Below are positions 6,956-14,928 of a stretch of DNA of 33,130 nucleotides, piece after piece. The stretch is from a virus. The stretch spans positions 1 to 33,130 of the IMG/VR virus record IMGVR_UViG_3300009152_000125, one strand, 5' to 3'. The notes beneath the pieces are model-generated. The model saw only the letters and a program-made list of their open reading frames with translations. It did no database searches and was not told the DNA's origin. Position 1 is the first letter of the stretch. Each line of letters begins with the position of its first letter. Both the position numbers and the translations under genes were made by a program.

Positions 6956-8829
6956 TGAACACAACACGCCCGAGTTTTATAAGCGAACGGGTGCGAGTAA
7001 ATCCACCACTAAGCGCCGACACACTTAGATATCAATATTTAAATCTACAAAACGCTGAGCCTAATTTTGGTGTACCTGCACCTGCAGCTTCTAGTGCTTT
7101 CAATACATTTGTTTTAGCAACAAATTCTATTGGTGAGCGATTCATTTTAAAAACTACTCTGTGGGATAGTTCGTACACTACACTACAGGCAAACAGCGCC
7201 AATTGGCTCACCATTCAAACAGCTGATACTCGTTATTTGAGATTAACCGGAGGCACAATAGAAGGTGATCTTCTTGTCAAGGGTGGTGTTTTTGCAACTG
7301 GCGGTCTGTCTGCTGTTAGTGCACAGTATTTTATAACTACATTAACCGGTTTAACTTCCTTAAGTGTACAGTCACTTGGTTATGAGCCTGCCTTGTTTGT
7401 TGGATCGTTTGGTGGTAATTTCTATATCGCAAAATTTACAGACACAGATTATAATGTGGATGTACTTCGTATCAACGATGCTACTGGTACTGGCAGAGGT
7501 AAGATTGGAATTAATACTAGCTTCCCAAACACAGAACTAACTGTAAATGGTAGTATTAGTACTAACAGTATCCTTTATGTGCAGAACTATACCAGTGATC
7601 AATTTGCTAGTACATATGTTTCCACAAGAACAACTTCTGCAAATTGGGATACAGTTTATTCCACAGTAAGATCTCTTTCTAATAGCTGGGAAGAATCTGC
7701 TGAAATTCTACCCACAGTAACAAATTATCTTTCCACAAACAACGTTTTGATTAAAAATTTAACCGTTACAACAGGTCTCAGCGTAAATGGAGGCCTCAGT
7801 GCAGATAGAATTTATGGCTCATTACAAAACAATATAATTGATGCGTTTGTTGGTGATGGTATTACAACCACCTTTAATTTAACACAGACTGTGGCAAGTG
7901 TTAATAATATTCTTGTTTATGTAGGAGGTATCTATCAAGATAAAGTGACATACAGCATAGCAAGTGGACCGTCACGAATTATATTCACACAGCCACCACC
8001 TGCACCAGATGTTGCATTAGAACCAAACATTGAAATAGTTTATTTACAAGCCAACCCATTATCAATTGGCACTGTGGTTGATGCATCAATTACAACACAG
8101 AAAATAGCTGATAGAGCCGTTACTTCAAGAAAACTTGATAGCAATCTGACAGTATTTGGTAGTCTGTCTGTTGTTGGTACTCTATCTGCAGCAAACTATG
8201 TTCTTACCAATTCTTCCACACCATATCAAACCTTCAATGTAACAACTGGTCAGACTGTTTTTAGTTTATTATGTGCAGCTGCATCAGTAAACGAAATACA
8301 TGTATTTGTATCCGGTGTCTATCAGAATAGAAATACATATTCTCTTACCAATCCTAATACTCTTGTGCTAACAGAGGCACCACCTACAGGTACCGATATT
8401 GTAGAAGTTGCGTATCTACGTCCTTTCCCAAGTGTGGCAATGTACCCTTCAATCAATTCAGTATTGCAAGACAGTATTGCAACAGGCGCCGTTACAACAT
8501 CAAAAATAGGGTTGGAGGCTGTAACAACATCTAAAATTGCTCCAAGTGCCATTACCGGTGATAAGCTGGCCATAGAATTTACCTTGTCTAGCAATCTCAC
8601 GGCTCTTAGCTCTTTCACAGTAACCAAATCAATGAGTGTTTTGAATACTGGTGCAAATATGGCACTGTATGTGGGTAGTTCTACAGCCAATACACTTGCA
8701 AAAATTGGCGTAAATACCAATCAACCGTCGTCAGAATTAACAATACGAGGAGCCATAAGTGCAAGCGGAGATATACGTAGCACCGTTCTAACAGAAAGAA
8801 TGGTGTCTACAGCACTTATCTTTAGCTAA
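6955..8829 (+). CDS. Long tail-fibre-like protein with a duplicated beta domain
   Basis: A 624-residue adhesin-type fibre. Residues 90-110 carry a DTRYLRLTGGTIEGDLLV segment like the repeats of T4-type and cyanophage fibres. Two KIGIN/KIGVN-type strands followed by TELTVNGSIS and SELTIRGAIS (about residues 183 and 583) match the common phage fibre repeat GNVGIGT...LTVNG. Between them lie two copies of a receptor-tip-like domain: residues about 296-365 (GDGITTTFNLTQTVASVNNI, ending IEIVYLQ) and about 426-490 (TTGQTVFSLLCAAASVNEI, ending VEVAYLRP). Each is followed by short Ala-Ile-Thr repeats such as ITTQKIADRAVTSRKL and VTTSKIAPSAITGDKL. These are typical of trimeric fibre shafts. No chaperone or peptidase tail is present. 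Confidence 0.75.
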   Translation: MNTTRPSFISERVRVNPPLSADTLRYQYLNLQNAEPNFGVPAPAASSAFNTFVLATNSIGERFILKTTLWDSSYTTLQANSANWLTIQTADTRYLRLTGGTIEGDLLVKGGVFATGGLSAVSAQYFITTLTGLTSLSVQSLGYEPALFVGSFGGNFYIAKFTDTDYNVDVLRINDATGTGRGKIGINTSFPNTELTVNGSISTNSILYVQNYTSDQFASTYVSTRTTSANWDTVYSTVRSLSNSWEESAEILPTVTNYLSTNNVLIKNLTVTTGLSVNGGLSADRIYGSLQNNIIDAFVGDGITTTFNLTQTVASVNNILVYVGGIYQDKVTYSIASGPSRIIFTQPPPAPDVALEPNIEIVYLQANPLSIGTVVDASITTQKIADRAVTSRKLDSNLTVFGSLSVVGTLSAANYVLTNSSTPYQTFNVTTGQTVFSLLCAAASVNEIHVFVSGVYQNRNTYSLTNPNTLVLTEAPPTGTDIVEVAYLRPFPSVAMYPSINSVLQDSIATGAVTTSKIGLEAVTTSKIAPSAITGDKLAIEFTLSSNLTALSSFTVTKSMSVLNTGANMALYVGSSTANTLAKIGVNTNQPSSELTIRGAISASGDIRSTVLTERMVSTALIFS

Positions 8830-8843
8830 CAATAGATGCATAT

Positions 8844-8863
8844 TATAAATATAAATATAAATA
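8844..8863 (+). promoter_or_regulatory. Triple overlapping late-type promoter
   Basis: Three copies of TATAAATA overlap by two bases each (8844, 8850, 8856), the last ending four bases before the GTG at 8868. It may set several start points or give strong expression of the 966-residue virion protein. Confidence 0.6.
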
Positions 8864-8867
8864 AAGC

Positions 8868-11768
8868 GTGAAAACCGTACTCCAAGCCACATCTGCTACA
8901 ATAGTATTCACACCTGGTGTTGCCGGCGCCGGTACACTGGATTTTACTAATTTCTTTTCCACAGCACCTTTTGTCATCAATCGATTGATGGCTGTAATCA
9001 ACCAAACAAGAAATACAATCATTTATGCAGAGGCCCAAGCAGGATTAGGATGGACAAGCTGGAACCCCTCATCACATGTTTTAACTCTTAATTCTGATAC
9101 TTCCACACATGCAGCAACTGATATATTGCAAGTAATTTACGATTCTCCTTCAACAGCAGTGGTTCCAATTGAAGAATACTTTGATCCTGTCAACAAGAGC
9201 CGTGTATCGACACCTCAATCATTAATTGATACAGACTTTGAATATGGTGTACAATCTACCAAATGGGAGACTGTGAATTTAATTAATAATCGTCCAACGG
9301 CGTTTTATGAACCAATAGTTCCAATGGATCCAGCTGCTATTACAGCAATCAACACCACAGCAGGTTCAAGAATTATTAATGTAACATGCAATAGTACCGC
9401 GAGTGGTTTCGGGGGGTTATCAGGTATAGCAATTGGTACACCAATATTTGTACAAGATACTATTGAAAACAATGCAAACGGATGGTTTGCTGTTTCCAGC
9501 GTCACAACTAACACAAGCTTTTTATATACTGCAAAAGCACCAATGCCTTCAACTGGAAACATTCTCGATTTAAACAGAACATTAATATACCCAGGTAATT
9601 TTTACACAGGTTCAGGTATTCCGTTACAAGTAACAAATGCCTTTACGAATGTAGGCACCGCAATCACGTGCACAACACAATTTGCACACGGTCTTTATAC
9701 TGGAGATCCAATTTATGTTTTAGGTACAACCACAACAAACGGTCAAGGTTCCCCAAGCGGTGCATGGGTCGTAGCTTCTACTCCTAATGCAACACAATTC
9801 ACCTTCAACGTTATCAATACACCAGGTGGTACTATTGCAAATACTGTTGGTAATGTTAATCTATTTGCACGACCCGGGGGGTACAGCATACACCGTGCTT
9901 ATGATGGCGGGGTGCAATTTAGCAGTGGTTCTGGTCAACCCAACGCACAAACAATACGACAAACACGCAAATATTTTAGATATCAATCCGGAAAAGGCGT
10001 GCAATTTAGTACAGGATCTATTTTTAGACCCTCATTTCAACTCAACACACTCAGTGCTGCAAGTCTTACACTCAATGCCACAATAAGTGGCATATGCAAA
10101 GTACCCCATGGTATGCAGCCTGGCTCACAGATATCTGTAACTGATTCTACTGATTCAGCATACAATGGAACCTATGAAGTGCGCTCCGTTCCCAATGAAC
10201 TCACCTTTACATATGCATCCTCAGGCACACCTACAAACCTACAAGCCCAAGGATTTCCAATATTTGCATCACCTGGTCCAAATTGGGGTTGCACTGTTCG
10301 CCTTGGAATGTTCGATCAACAGAACGGTCTTTTCTTTGAACACGATGGACGAGATACATACCTGGTTCGTCGAGGCAGCGTGCAGCAGATTGCCGGTACT
10401 ATAAACATAGCAACCGGTACGAATACTGTCAACGGTACGAATACATTGTTCTCCAATCAACTTACCCCAGGGGATTTTATTGTTATAAAAGGCATGAGCT
10501 ATCGCGTGCAGTCAATTGCTTCAGATACACTTCTGTATATTCTACCTGAATACAGAGGACCAACAGTAACAAACGGTATTGTTACCAAAACAATAGATAC
10601 ACGCATAAAACAGGATCAATGGAATATCGACAGACTCGATGGCACAGGGCCAAGTGGTTACATCTTGAATCCAAACAAAATGCAAATGTTTTACATTGAT
10701 TACTCTTGGTATGGTGCAGGGTTTATTAGATGGGGCATACGTGCGAACAATGGCAATGTGCACTATGTTCATAAGATGTTGAATAATAATACTAATGCTG
10801 AAGCATACATGAGATCAGGTAATTTGCCTGCAAGATACGAAGAACATAACTTCTGCCCATCAACAATATTGACACAGACTCTGAACAGCGGCGACACAAC
10901 AATTTTTGTTAGCAGCGTGTCGAGCTTTCCCCCTGCAGGCACAGTGAGAGTAACAACACCTGGCAATACTAGCTCTGCAACAATAGAATATATTCGATAC
11001 AATACAAGAAACCTAGTTACAAACACACTTACAGGCTTGTCAAGAGCACAGACCGGTGGCAATGGAGTTGCACAGACATTTACCTATGCGGTACAAGCAC
11101 CAACTCAAGTTGAACTTGTCGGTACTTCTGGTGGAACTGCTTCATCAAATGTGCCGCCAGCCATGGCCATTTCACACTGGGGATCCAGTGTCATCATGGA
11201 TGGGCGGTTTGATGATGACTTGAATTTCGTCTTTAATGCTGGTCCTCCAGGTGCACAATCTATTGGTAGTGGCGCAAGAAACGGTATCATCAGTCTCAGA
11301 CTTGCCCCAAGTGTAGATTCTGGTAGAACTGGTCTACTTGGAGTGAGAGAAATTATCAACAGAATGCAATTGAGATTACGATCCATGGATATTCTCACCA
11401 ACAGTGCCACCGTTGGCATTAGAGTTGAGGTAATCTTGAACGGTAGAATACTGGCAGGTGGCGCCACATCATGGCAAAATGTTGGTGGATCTAGCTTGGC
11501 ACAAATTGCTTATCACCCTGCGGGAGTACAAATAGTGGGCGGAGAAAGTGTATTCGGATTCTTTCATTATGGTGGATCAAGTTATCAGGACTTATCTCAG
11601 GTCAGAGAGCTCGGCAACAGTACACTCGGTGGCGGTACAGTAAATGTAGGTTCAACAACATCAGCTAATTTGTACCCTGATGGTCCTGACGTTTTAACTA
11701 TTGTTGTGTCACCTAATGCTGGAGCAAACATTCAGTCCAGACTCTCTTGGACTGAGGCACAAGCATAA
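8868..11768 (+). CDS. Large virion structural protein of marine T4-like phages
   Basis: A 966-residue structural protein. Recognisable conserved stretches, in order: EEYFDPVNKSRVSTPQSLID then FEYGVQSTKWE (about residues 104-137), GGVQFSSGSG and KGVQFSTGSIF, a GMFDQQNGLFFEHDG-YLVRRGS segment (about 483-510), GTNTLFSNQLTPGDFIVIKG, MFYIDYSWYGAGFIRWG (about 607-623) and EAYMRSGNLPARYE (about 645-658). These are hallmarks of a large virion protein repeatedly found in cyanophage and pelagiphage myoviruses. Internal repeats of a T-x-F-A-H-G-L-x-x-G-D-P-I type occur near residues 260-480. The exact place in the particle is not known to me. Start is GTG at 8868, fixed by the promoter. Confidence 0.8.
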   Translation: MKTVLQATSATIVFTPGVAGAGTLDFTNFFSTAPFVINRLMAVINQTRNTIIYAEAQAGLGWTSWNPSSHVLTLNSDTSTHAATDILQVIYDSPSTAVVPIEEYFDPVNKSRVSTPQSLIDTDFEYGVQSTKWETVNLINNRPTAFYEPIVPMDPAAITAINTTAGSRIINVTCNSTASGFGGLSGIAIGTPIFVQDTIENNANGWFAVSSVTTNTSFLYTAKAPMPSTGNILDLNRTLIYPGNFYTGSGIPLQVTNAFTNVGTAITCTTQFAHGLYTGDPIYVLGTTTTNGQGSPSGAWVVASTPNATQFTFNVINTPGGTIANTVGNVNLFARPGGYSIHRAYDGGVQFSSGSGQPNAQTIRQTRKYFRYQSGKGVQFSTGSIFRPSFQLNTLSAASLTLNATISGICKVPHGMQPGSQISVTDSTDSAYNGTYEVRSVPNELTFTYASSGTPTNLQAQGFPIFASPGPNWGCTVRLGMFDQQNGLFFEHDGRDTYLVRRGSVQQIAGTINIATGTNTVNGTNTLFSNQLTPGDFIVIKGMSYRVQSIASDTLLYILPEYRGPTVTNGIVTKTIDTRIKQDQWNIDRLDGTGPSGYILNPNKMQMFYIDYSWYGAGFIRWGIRANNGNVHYVHKMLNNNTNAEAYMRSGNLPARYEEHNFCPSTILTQTLNSGDTTIFVSSVSSFPPAGTVRVTTPGNTSSATIEYIRYNTRNLVTNTLTGLSRAQTGGNGVAQTFTYAVQAPTQVELVGTSGGTASSNVPPAMAISHWGSSVIMDGRFDDDLNFVFNAGPPGAQSIGSGARNGIISLRLAPSVDSGRTGLLGVREIINRMQLRLRSMDILTNSATVGIRVEVILNGRILAGGATSWQNVGGSSLAQIAYHPAGVQIVGGESVFGFFHYGGSSYQDLSQVRELGNSTLGGGTVNVGSTTSANLYPDGPDVLTIVVSPNAGANIQSRLSWTEAQA

Positions 11769-11771
11769 TGT

Positions 11772-12368
11772 ATGGCACTCACAACCATAGTACAAGGTTT
11801 ATTAGCGCCTAACGCAGTTACTTCAGCCACAGTTTCTGCTTATAATATACAATCGCTCAACATTGCATCCAGTGCTATTGAAACAAGACATTTGGTTTTA
11901 AGTGCAGTAGATAAATTTAACATAACATCAAATGCCATTGAGTCCAGACATGTAACAGACAATGCAATTCAAACACGCCATGTTGCAACATCTGCAATAA
12001 CTTTAACAAAATTAAATGAGTCTGTTGAAAACTACTTCACCAATGTGCAGGTTATAACATCCAATTCGACGTCTATTGCAATTGGAGCCGGCTTCGAACA
12101 AGTATACAATGGTAAAATACTACAGATACGTGAAAATGTGGGCACATGTCAAATTAATTTTACTACACCCTTTGTTGCTAAAGGGTTCAATATGACTATT
12201 GTAAATGACTCAATACATAATATTCAACTAACTTCTACATCGCTAGGACAGCCTTTGTCATTTGGCAAGATACTCTCCGGTTCTCAAGCTGGGCAGAAAC
12301 TGTACACCTCTGCCACAGTATATCGTGTTGGAGATGATCTGTTTGCAATAGGTGCTTTGAGTCAATAA
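11772..12368 (+). CDS. Fibre-like protein with SAIETRH repeats
   Basis: A 198-residue protein whose N-terminal half is a run of short repeats of the form A-I-E-T/S-R-H-x (SSAIETRHL, SNAIESRHV, DNAIQTRHV, then TSAITLTKL) between residues 35 and 85, the kind of trimeric shaft repeat seen in phage fibres and also present at 6955-8829. The C-terminal half is a beta domain (CQINFTTPFVAKGFN, then FGKILSGSQAGQKLY). It begins three bases after the previous stop and ends six bases before a convergent gene. Probably a minor fibre or fibre-tip protein. Confidence 0.7.
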   Translation: MALTTIVQGLLAPNAVTSATVSAYNIQSLNIASSAIETRHLVLSAVDKFNITSNAIESRHVTDNAIQTRHVATSAITLTKLNESVENYFTNVQVITSNSTSIAIGAGFEQVYNGKILQIRENVGTCQINFTTPFVAKGFNMTIVNDSIHNIQLTSTSLGQPLSFGKILSGSQAGQKLYTSATVYRVGDDLFAIGALSQ

Positions 12369-12374
12369 AGCTGT

Positions 12375-12656
12375 TTAAATATCTTCTAATTCAAACAAAG
12401 ATAACAAATCAATACCAAATTTCTTCTTGAAATAATCCTTGCAACTGTTGATCAATAGATTGTATTGTGTTCTATCCAGATTGTGTCTGTTCTGCAATTC
12501 CATGAATTGATTGCGCATGCGTTCTACAGCCTCCATGTCTTCACTAGCCCATGCTTCATCTATTTCTGCCAAAATCTTTTCACTCTCTTTAACAGTCCAT
12601 AGGTAAGTTTTGTTCAAAATCTCCAGTTGCTCAAGCAATGCATCAACCGACATCAT
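12375..12656 (-). CDS. Coiled-coil protein, unknown
   Basis: A 93-residue, acidic, almost entirely helical protein with heptad spacing (LLEQLEILNKTYLWTVKESEKILAEI, residues 7-32, and MRNQFMELQNRHNLDRTQYNLLINSC, residues 47-72). No homologue recognised. It overlaps the upstream 47-residue gene by ATGA, so the two are coupled. It may help assemble the fibre encoded upstream in the same inverted block, as T4 uses small helical chaperones for fibres, but that is only inference. Confidence 0.6.
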   Translation of the reverse strand: MMSVDALLEQLEILNKTYLWTVKESEKILAEIDEAWASEDMEAVERMRNQFMELQNRHNLDRTQYNLLINSCKDYFKKKFGIDLLSLFELEDI

Positions 12657-12796
12657 GTGTATTTGTAGATCTTCTTGCCTTTTTTGACGGTGTAATTTCT
12701 AATTTCTGCATTTGCTGGTGACCAAGCAATGCCATCAAAATTGGTATCATACACCTTCTTTTTTATTGGACGTGGTTTATCGCCTTTGCCTGCCAT
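12653..12796 (-). CDS. 47-residue basic protein
   Basis: Minus-strand ATG at 12796 gives MAGKGDKPRPIKKKVYDTNF and ends with a very basic tail (VKKGKKIYKY). The MAGKGDKPRP opening is common to tiny phage proteins of unknown function. The stop overlaps the next ATG, which supports it as a real gene. The short upstream sequence has TATATAAG but not a clean late motif, so it is probably read through from the fibre gene at 12834-13949. Confidence 0.65.
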   Translation of the reverse strand: MAGKGDKPRPIKKKVYDTNFDGIAWSPANAEIRNYTVKKGKKIYKYT

Positions 12797-12833
12797 ATCT
12801 TATATAGTAAATTAATATTCTTAAAAATCAACA

Positions 12834-13949
12834 TCAAACCACTTTGACAAAACCACCACTGTTCCACAGGGCACCAGTAGGCAAACCTACACTTGATGTG
12901 GGTAAATTGGACATTACAATCAAAGCACCAGTTGCTGAAACAGTGCCTACTACAGTCAATGCATTACTATTGTTATCTGTGCCAATGCCAACATTGCTGG
13001 GAATGTAAACACCGCCACCAGCACTAACTAAAAATTGTTCTGTACGAGTTGTGGAGAGTACATTTGTATCTGTACTGCCTTTCCATATCCAGGTCCTATC
13101 ATGGGCTGCATGCACATAAGTTCCTGCGGCATGGCTGTATTGTCTTGAAGCAAGCGTACTACCACCCTCAGCGTGGCTTGCAAACCCTGAAGCAATTGTA
13201 TTGAAGTTTTGTGCATGGCTGTTATTACCAGAAGCCAATGTATTTGTACCTTCTGCATGGCTTGCATCCCCTGAAGCAATTGAACCGAACCCCTCTTGCA
13301 CACTGCGCGTGCTCAACACTGTTAGAACAGTAATATTATTTGACTGCAATCTTAAACTATTTGTATCTGTTGTACCTACTATCACAGTGCCTGCATTGCC
13401 ACCATTTGCCACGTAACTTGCACTGTTGGTTTGATAAACAGAAGCAGTATTAAAAGCATTATTCCAATACGCACTATTAGTGGCAACTGTGGTTGCACTG
13501 GAAGTATTGCCCCATGCAGCACTATTCTGATACACATTAGAATATGTGCTATTCCAAGCACCGCTTAATATAGAAATACCGCTCACTTGGTTCCGTAAAG
13601 TAGCAACATAAGGCACACTCTGGAAATATGCTTCATTCCAATTGCCAGAAGCTGCAACAATATCCGATAAATTAGGTTGAATGCCCCAGAAACCGCTGAA
13701 ACTACTGACCGTGGTGTATGTGCTGTTCCATGATCCAGTATTTGGACTCATCAAGCTCACACCGTTAAAGGCATAATCATATCGGCCACTGTTGGCACGC
13801 AATGTGTCAGTTGTGTATTGATATGGTAAATTCAAAGCAGTGATGGAAGCAATGGATGTTTTTGTTTCAGAAGCATTTCTGTAGCCGACTAAAAAGTCCG
13901 TTCCTTGAGGAGTGACTGTTGTAAAAGTACCAAAATTCACGTTTGCCAT
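12834..13949 (-). CDS. Tail fibre with YadA-like head repeats
   Basis: A 371-residue trimeric-fibre protein on the opposite strand to its neighbours. The N-terminus (TPQGTDFLVGYR, residues 13-24) matches that of 5148-6590. Residues about 70-175 form repeats with a W-N-x-x-Y core (GSWNSTYTTV, GNWNEAY, GAWNSTYSNV, SAYWNNAF). Residues about 217-288 carry five copies of a 14-residue repeat of the type x-S-x-A-S-G-x-x-S-H-A-E-G (for example GDASHAEG, NNSHAQ, FASHAEG, QYSHAAG), the left-handed beta-roll of YadA heads. A GNVGIGT-type strand (NVGIGTDNN) and LTVVGTVSATG follow. A late promoter lies six bases before the ATG, back to back with the one for 13987. Confidence 0.75.
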   Translation of the reverse strand: MANVNFGTFTTVTPQGTDFLVGYRNASETKTSIASITALNLPYQYTTDTLRANSGRYDYAFNGVSLMSPNTGSWNSTYTTVSSFSGFWGIQPNLSDIVAASGNWNEAYFQSVPYVATLRNQVSGISILSGAWNSTYSNVYQNSAAWGNTSSATTVATNSAYWNNAFNTASVYQTNSASYVANGGNAGTVIVGTTDTNSLRLQSNNITVLTVLSTRSVQEGFGSIASGDASHAEGTNTLASGNNSHAQNFNTIASGFASHAEGGSTLASRQYSHAAGTYVHAAHDRTWIWKGSTDTNVLSTTRTEQFLVSAGGGVYIPSNVGIGTDNNSNALTVVGTVSATGALIVMSNLPTSSVGLPTGALWNSGGFVKVV

Positions 13950-13955
13950 ACACGT

Positions 13956-13963
13956 TATTTATG
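13956..13963 (-). promoter_or_regulatory. Late-type promoter (minus half of a divergent pair)
   Basis: The minus strand reads CATAAATA, ending six bases before the ATG at 13949. Confidence 0.6.
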
Positions 13964-13972
13964 GATAAATGT

Positions 13973-13980
13973 AATAAATA
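13973..13980 (+). promoter_or_regulatory. Late-type promoter (plus half of a divergent pair)
   Basis: AATAAATA ends six bases before the ATG at 13987. Only nine bases separate it from the minus-strand site. Confidence 0.6.
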
Positions 13981-13986
13981 ACCGAT

Positions 13987-14922
13987 ATGGCCTTACGCAA
14001 AATTCAGTCCGAAATGGTTAGCAATGTTGCTAATATAGGTTTTAATACAGGCACAGCTTTTACCAGTCTTTCTGTCGTAGGAACCCTTAATGCTGGAATA
14101 CTTTCTGCAACCACAATATTTGGCGCAATTCCAAGTGCTACTAATTTTGCTAGTGTTTATTCAACTTATAATCAACTGAGCGGTTCTTATGTAACAAATA
14201 ATTACAATGGCAATGTCACCATATTAGGCAGTCTCTCTGTGTTAGGTGATATCACCTACATTGATACAGCTGTCACAGTTACAAGTGCTTTGAGCGTCAT
14301 AAACCTTGGCACAGGACCTGCACTTGTAATAAACCAAAAAGGCTCGCAACCAATTGCTAATTTTCTGGATGATGATGTTTCAAGTCTCTACATTGCCGAT
14401 GGTGGCAATGTGGGCATCAACATAACAACCCCACTTGCCAGATTCACTGTGAATGGTGCAATCAGTTCTTCCGGCAATGTAACTGCCAAGGATATCACCA
14501 CATCAACATTTTTTATCTCTGGTGGCAAGGATCTTTCGCAGGTTATACGAGACAATTATAGCGATGTACCAACCACATACACCACATTTCATGGAGTCGC
14601 AAACAAAACTCTGCCTTATTCTTCAACACGACCTTTCTCAGCAAATTGGGATTTGAATAATTACCAATCTGCTACATTGTATCTGTCTGCAGGAAATGCG
14701 CTATTAAGAAATCCAACCAATCAAGTGGCCGGCGGTACATATGTATTATTTGTACGAACACTGTCTGGCAATGCTCTGTTGAGTTTTGATTCTTTGTATA
14801 GATTCCCAAATTCTGCCCCACCCACGGTAAGTCAAGGTCCAAGTGCTGTAGATATCTTCTCCTTCTTGAGTGATGGACAATATATGTATGGCACAACAGT
14901 CCAGAACTTCACCTGGGCATAA
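13987..14922 (+). CDS. Tail-fibre-like protein
   Basis: A 311-residue fibre protein. It shares modules with the other fibres: FTSLSVVGTLNAG near residue 26 and ILGSLSVLGDI near residue 79 (compare FGSLSVVGTLSAAN in 6955-8829), then a GNVGINITTPLARFTVNG strand pair near residues 140-160. The C-terminal third is a beta domain (GGTYVLFVRTLSGNALLSF) ending in aromatic residues, which may be the receptor-facing tip. It is separated from the giant adhesin gene by six bases, so both are likely made from the promoter at 13973. Confidence 0.7.
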   Translation: MALRKIQSEMVSNVANIGFNTGTAFTSLSVVGTLNAGILSATTIFGAIPSATNFASVYSTYNQLSGSYVTNNYNGNVTILGSLSVLGDITYIDTAVTVTSALSVINLGTGPALVINQKGSQPIANFLDDDVSSLYIADGGNVGINITTPLARFTVNGAISSSGNVTAKDITTSTFFISGGKDLSQVIRDNYSDVPTTYTTFHGVANKTLPYSSTRPFSANWDLNNYQSATLYLSAGNALLRNPTNQVAGGTYVLFVRTLSGNALLSFDSLYRFPNSAPPTVSQGPSAVDIFSFLSDGQYMYGTTVQNFTWA

Positions 14923-14928
14923 TCTTTT

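Noticed and set aside
8322-8720. 132-codon minus-strand open frame inside the fibre gene
   Set aside because: It is antisense to a coding region with clear fibre repeats and has no promoter or ribosome site.
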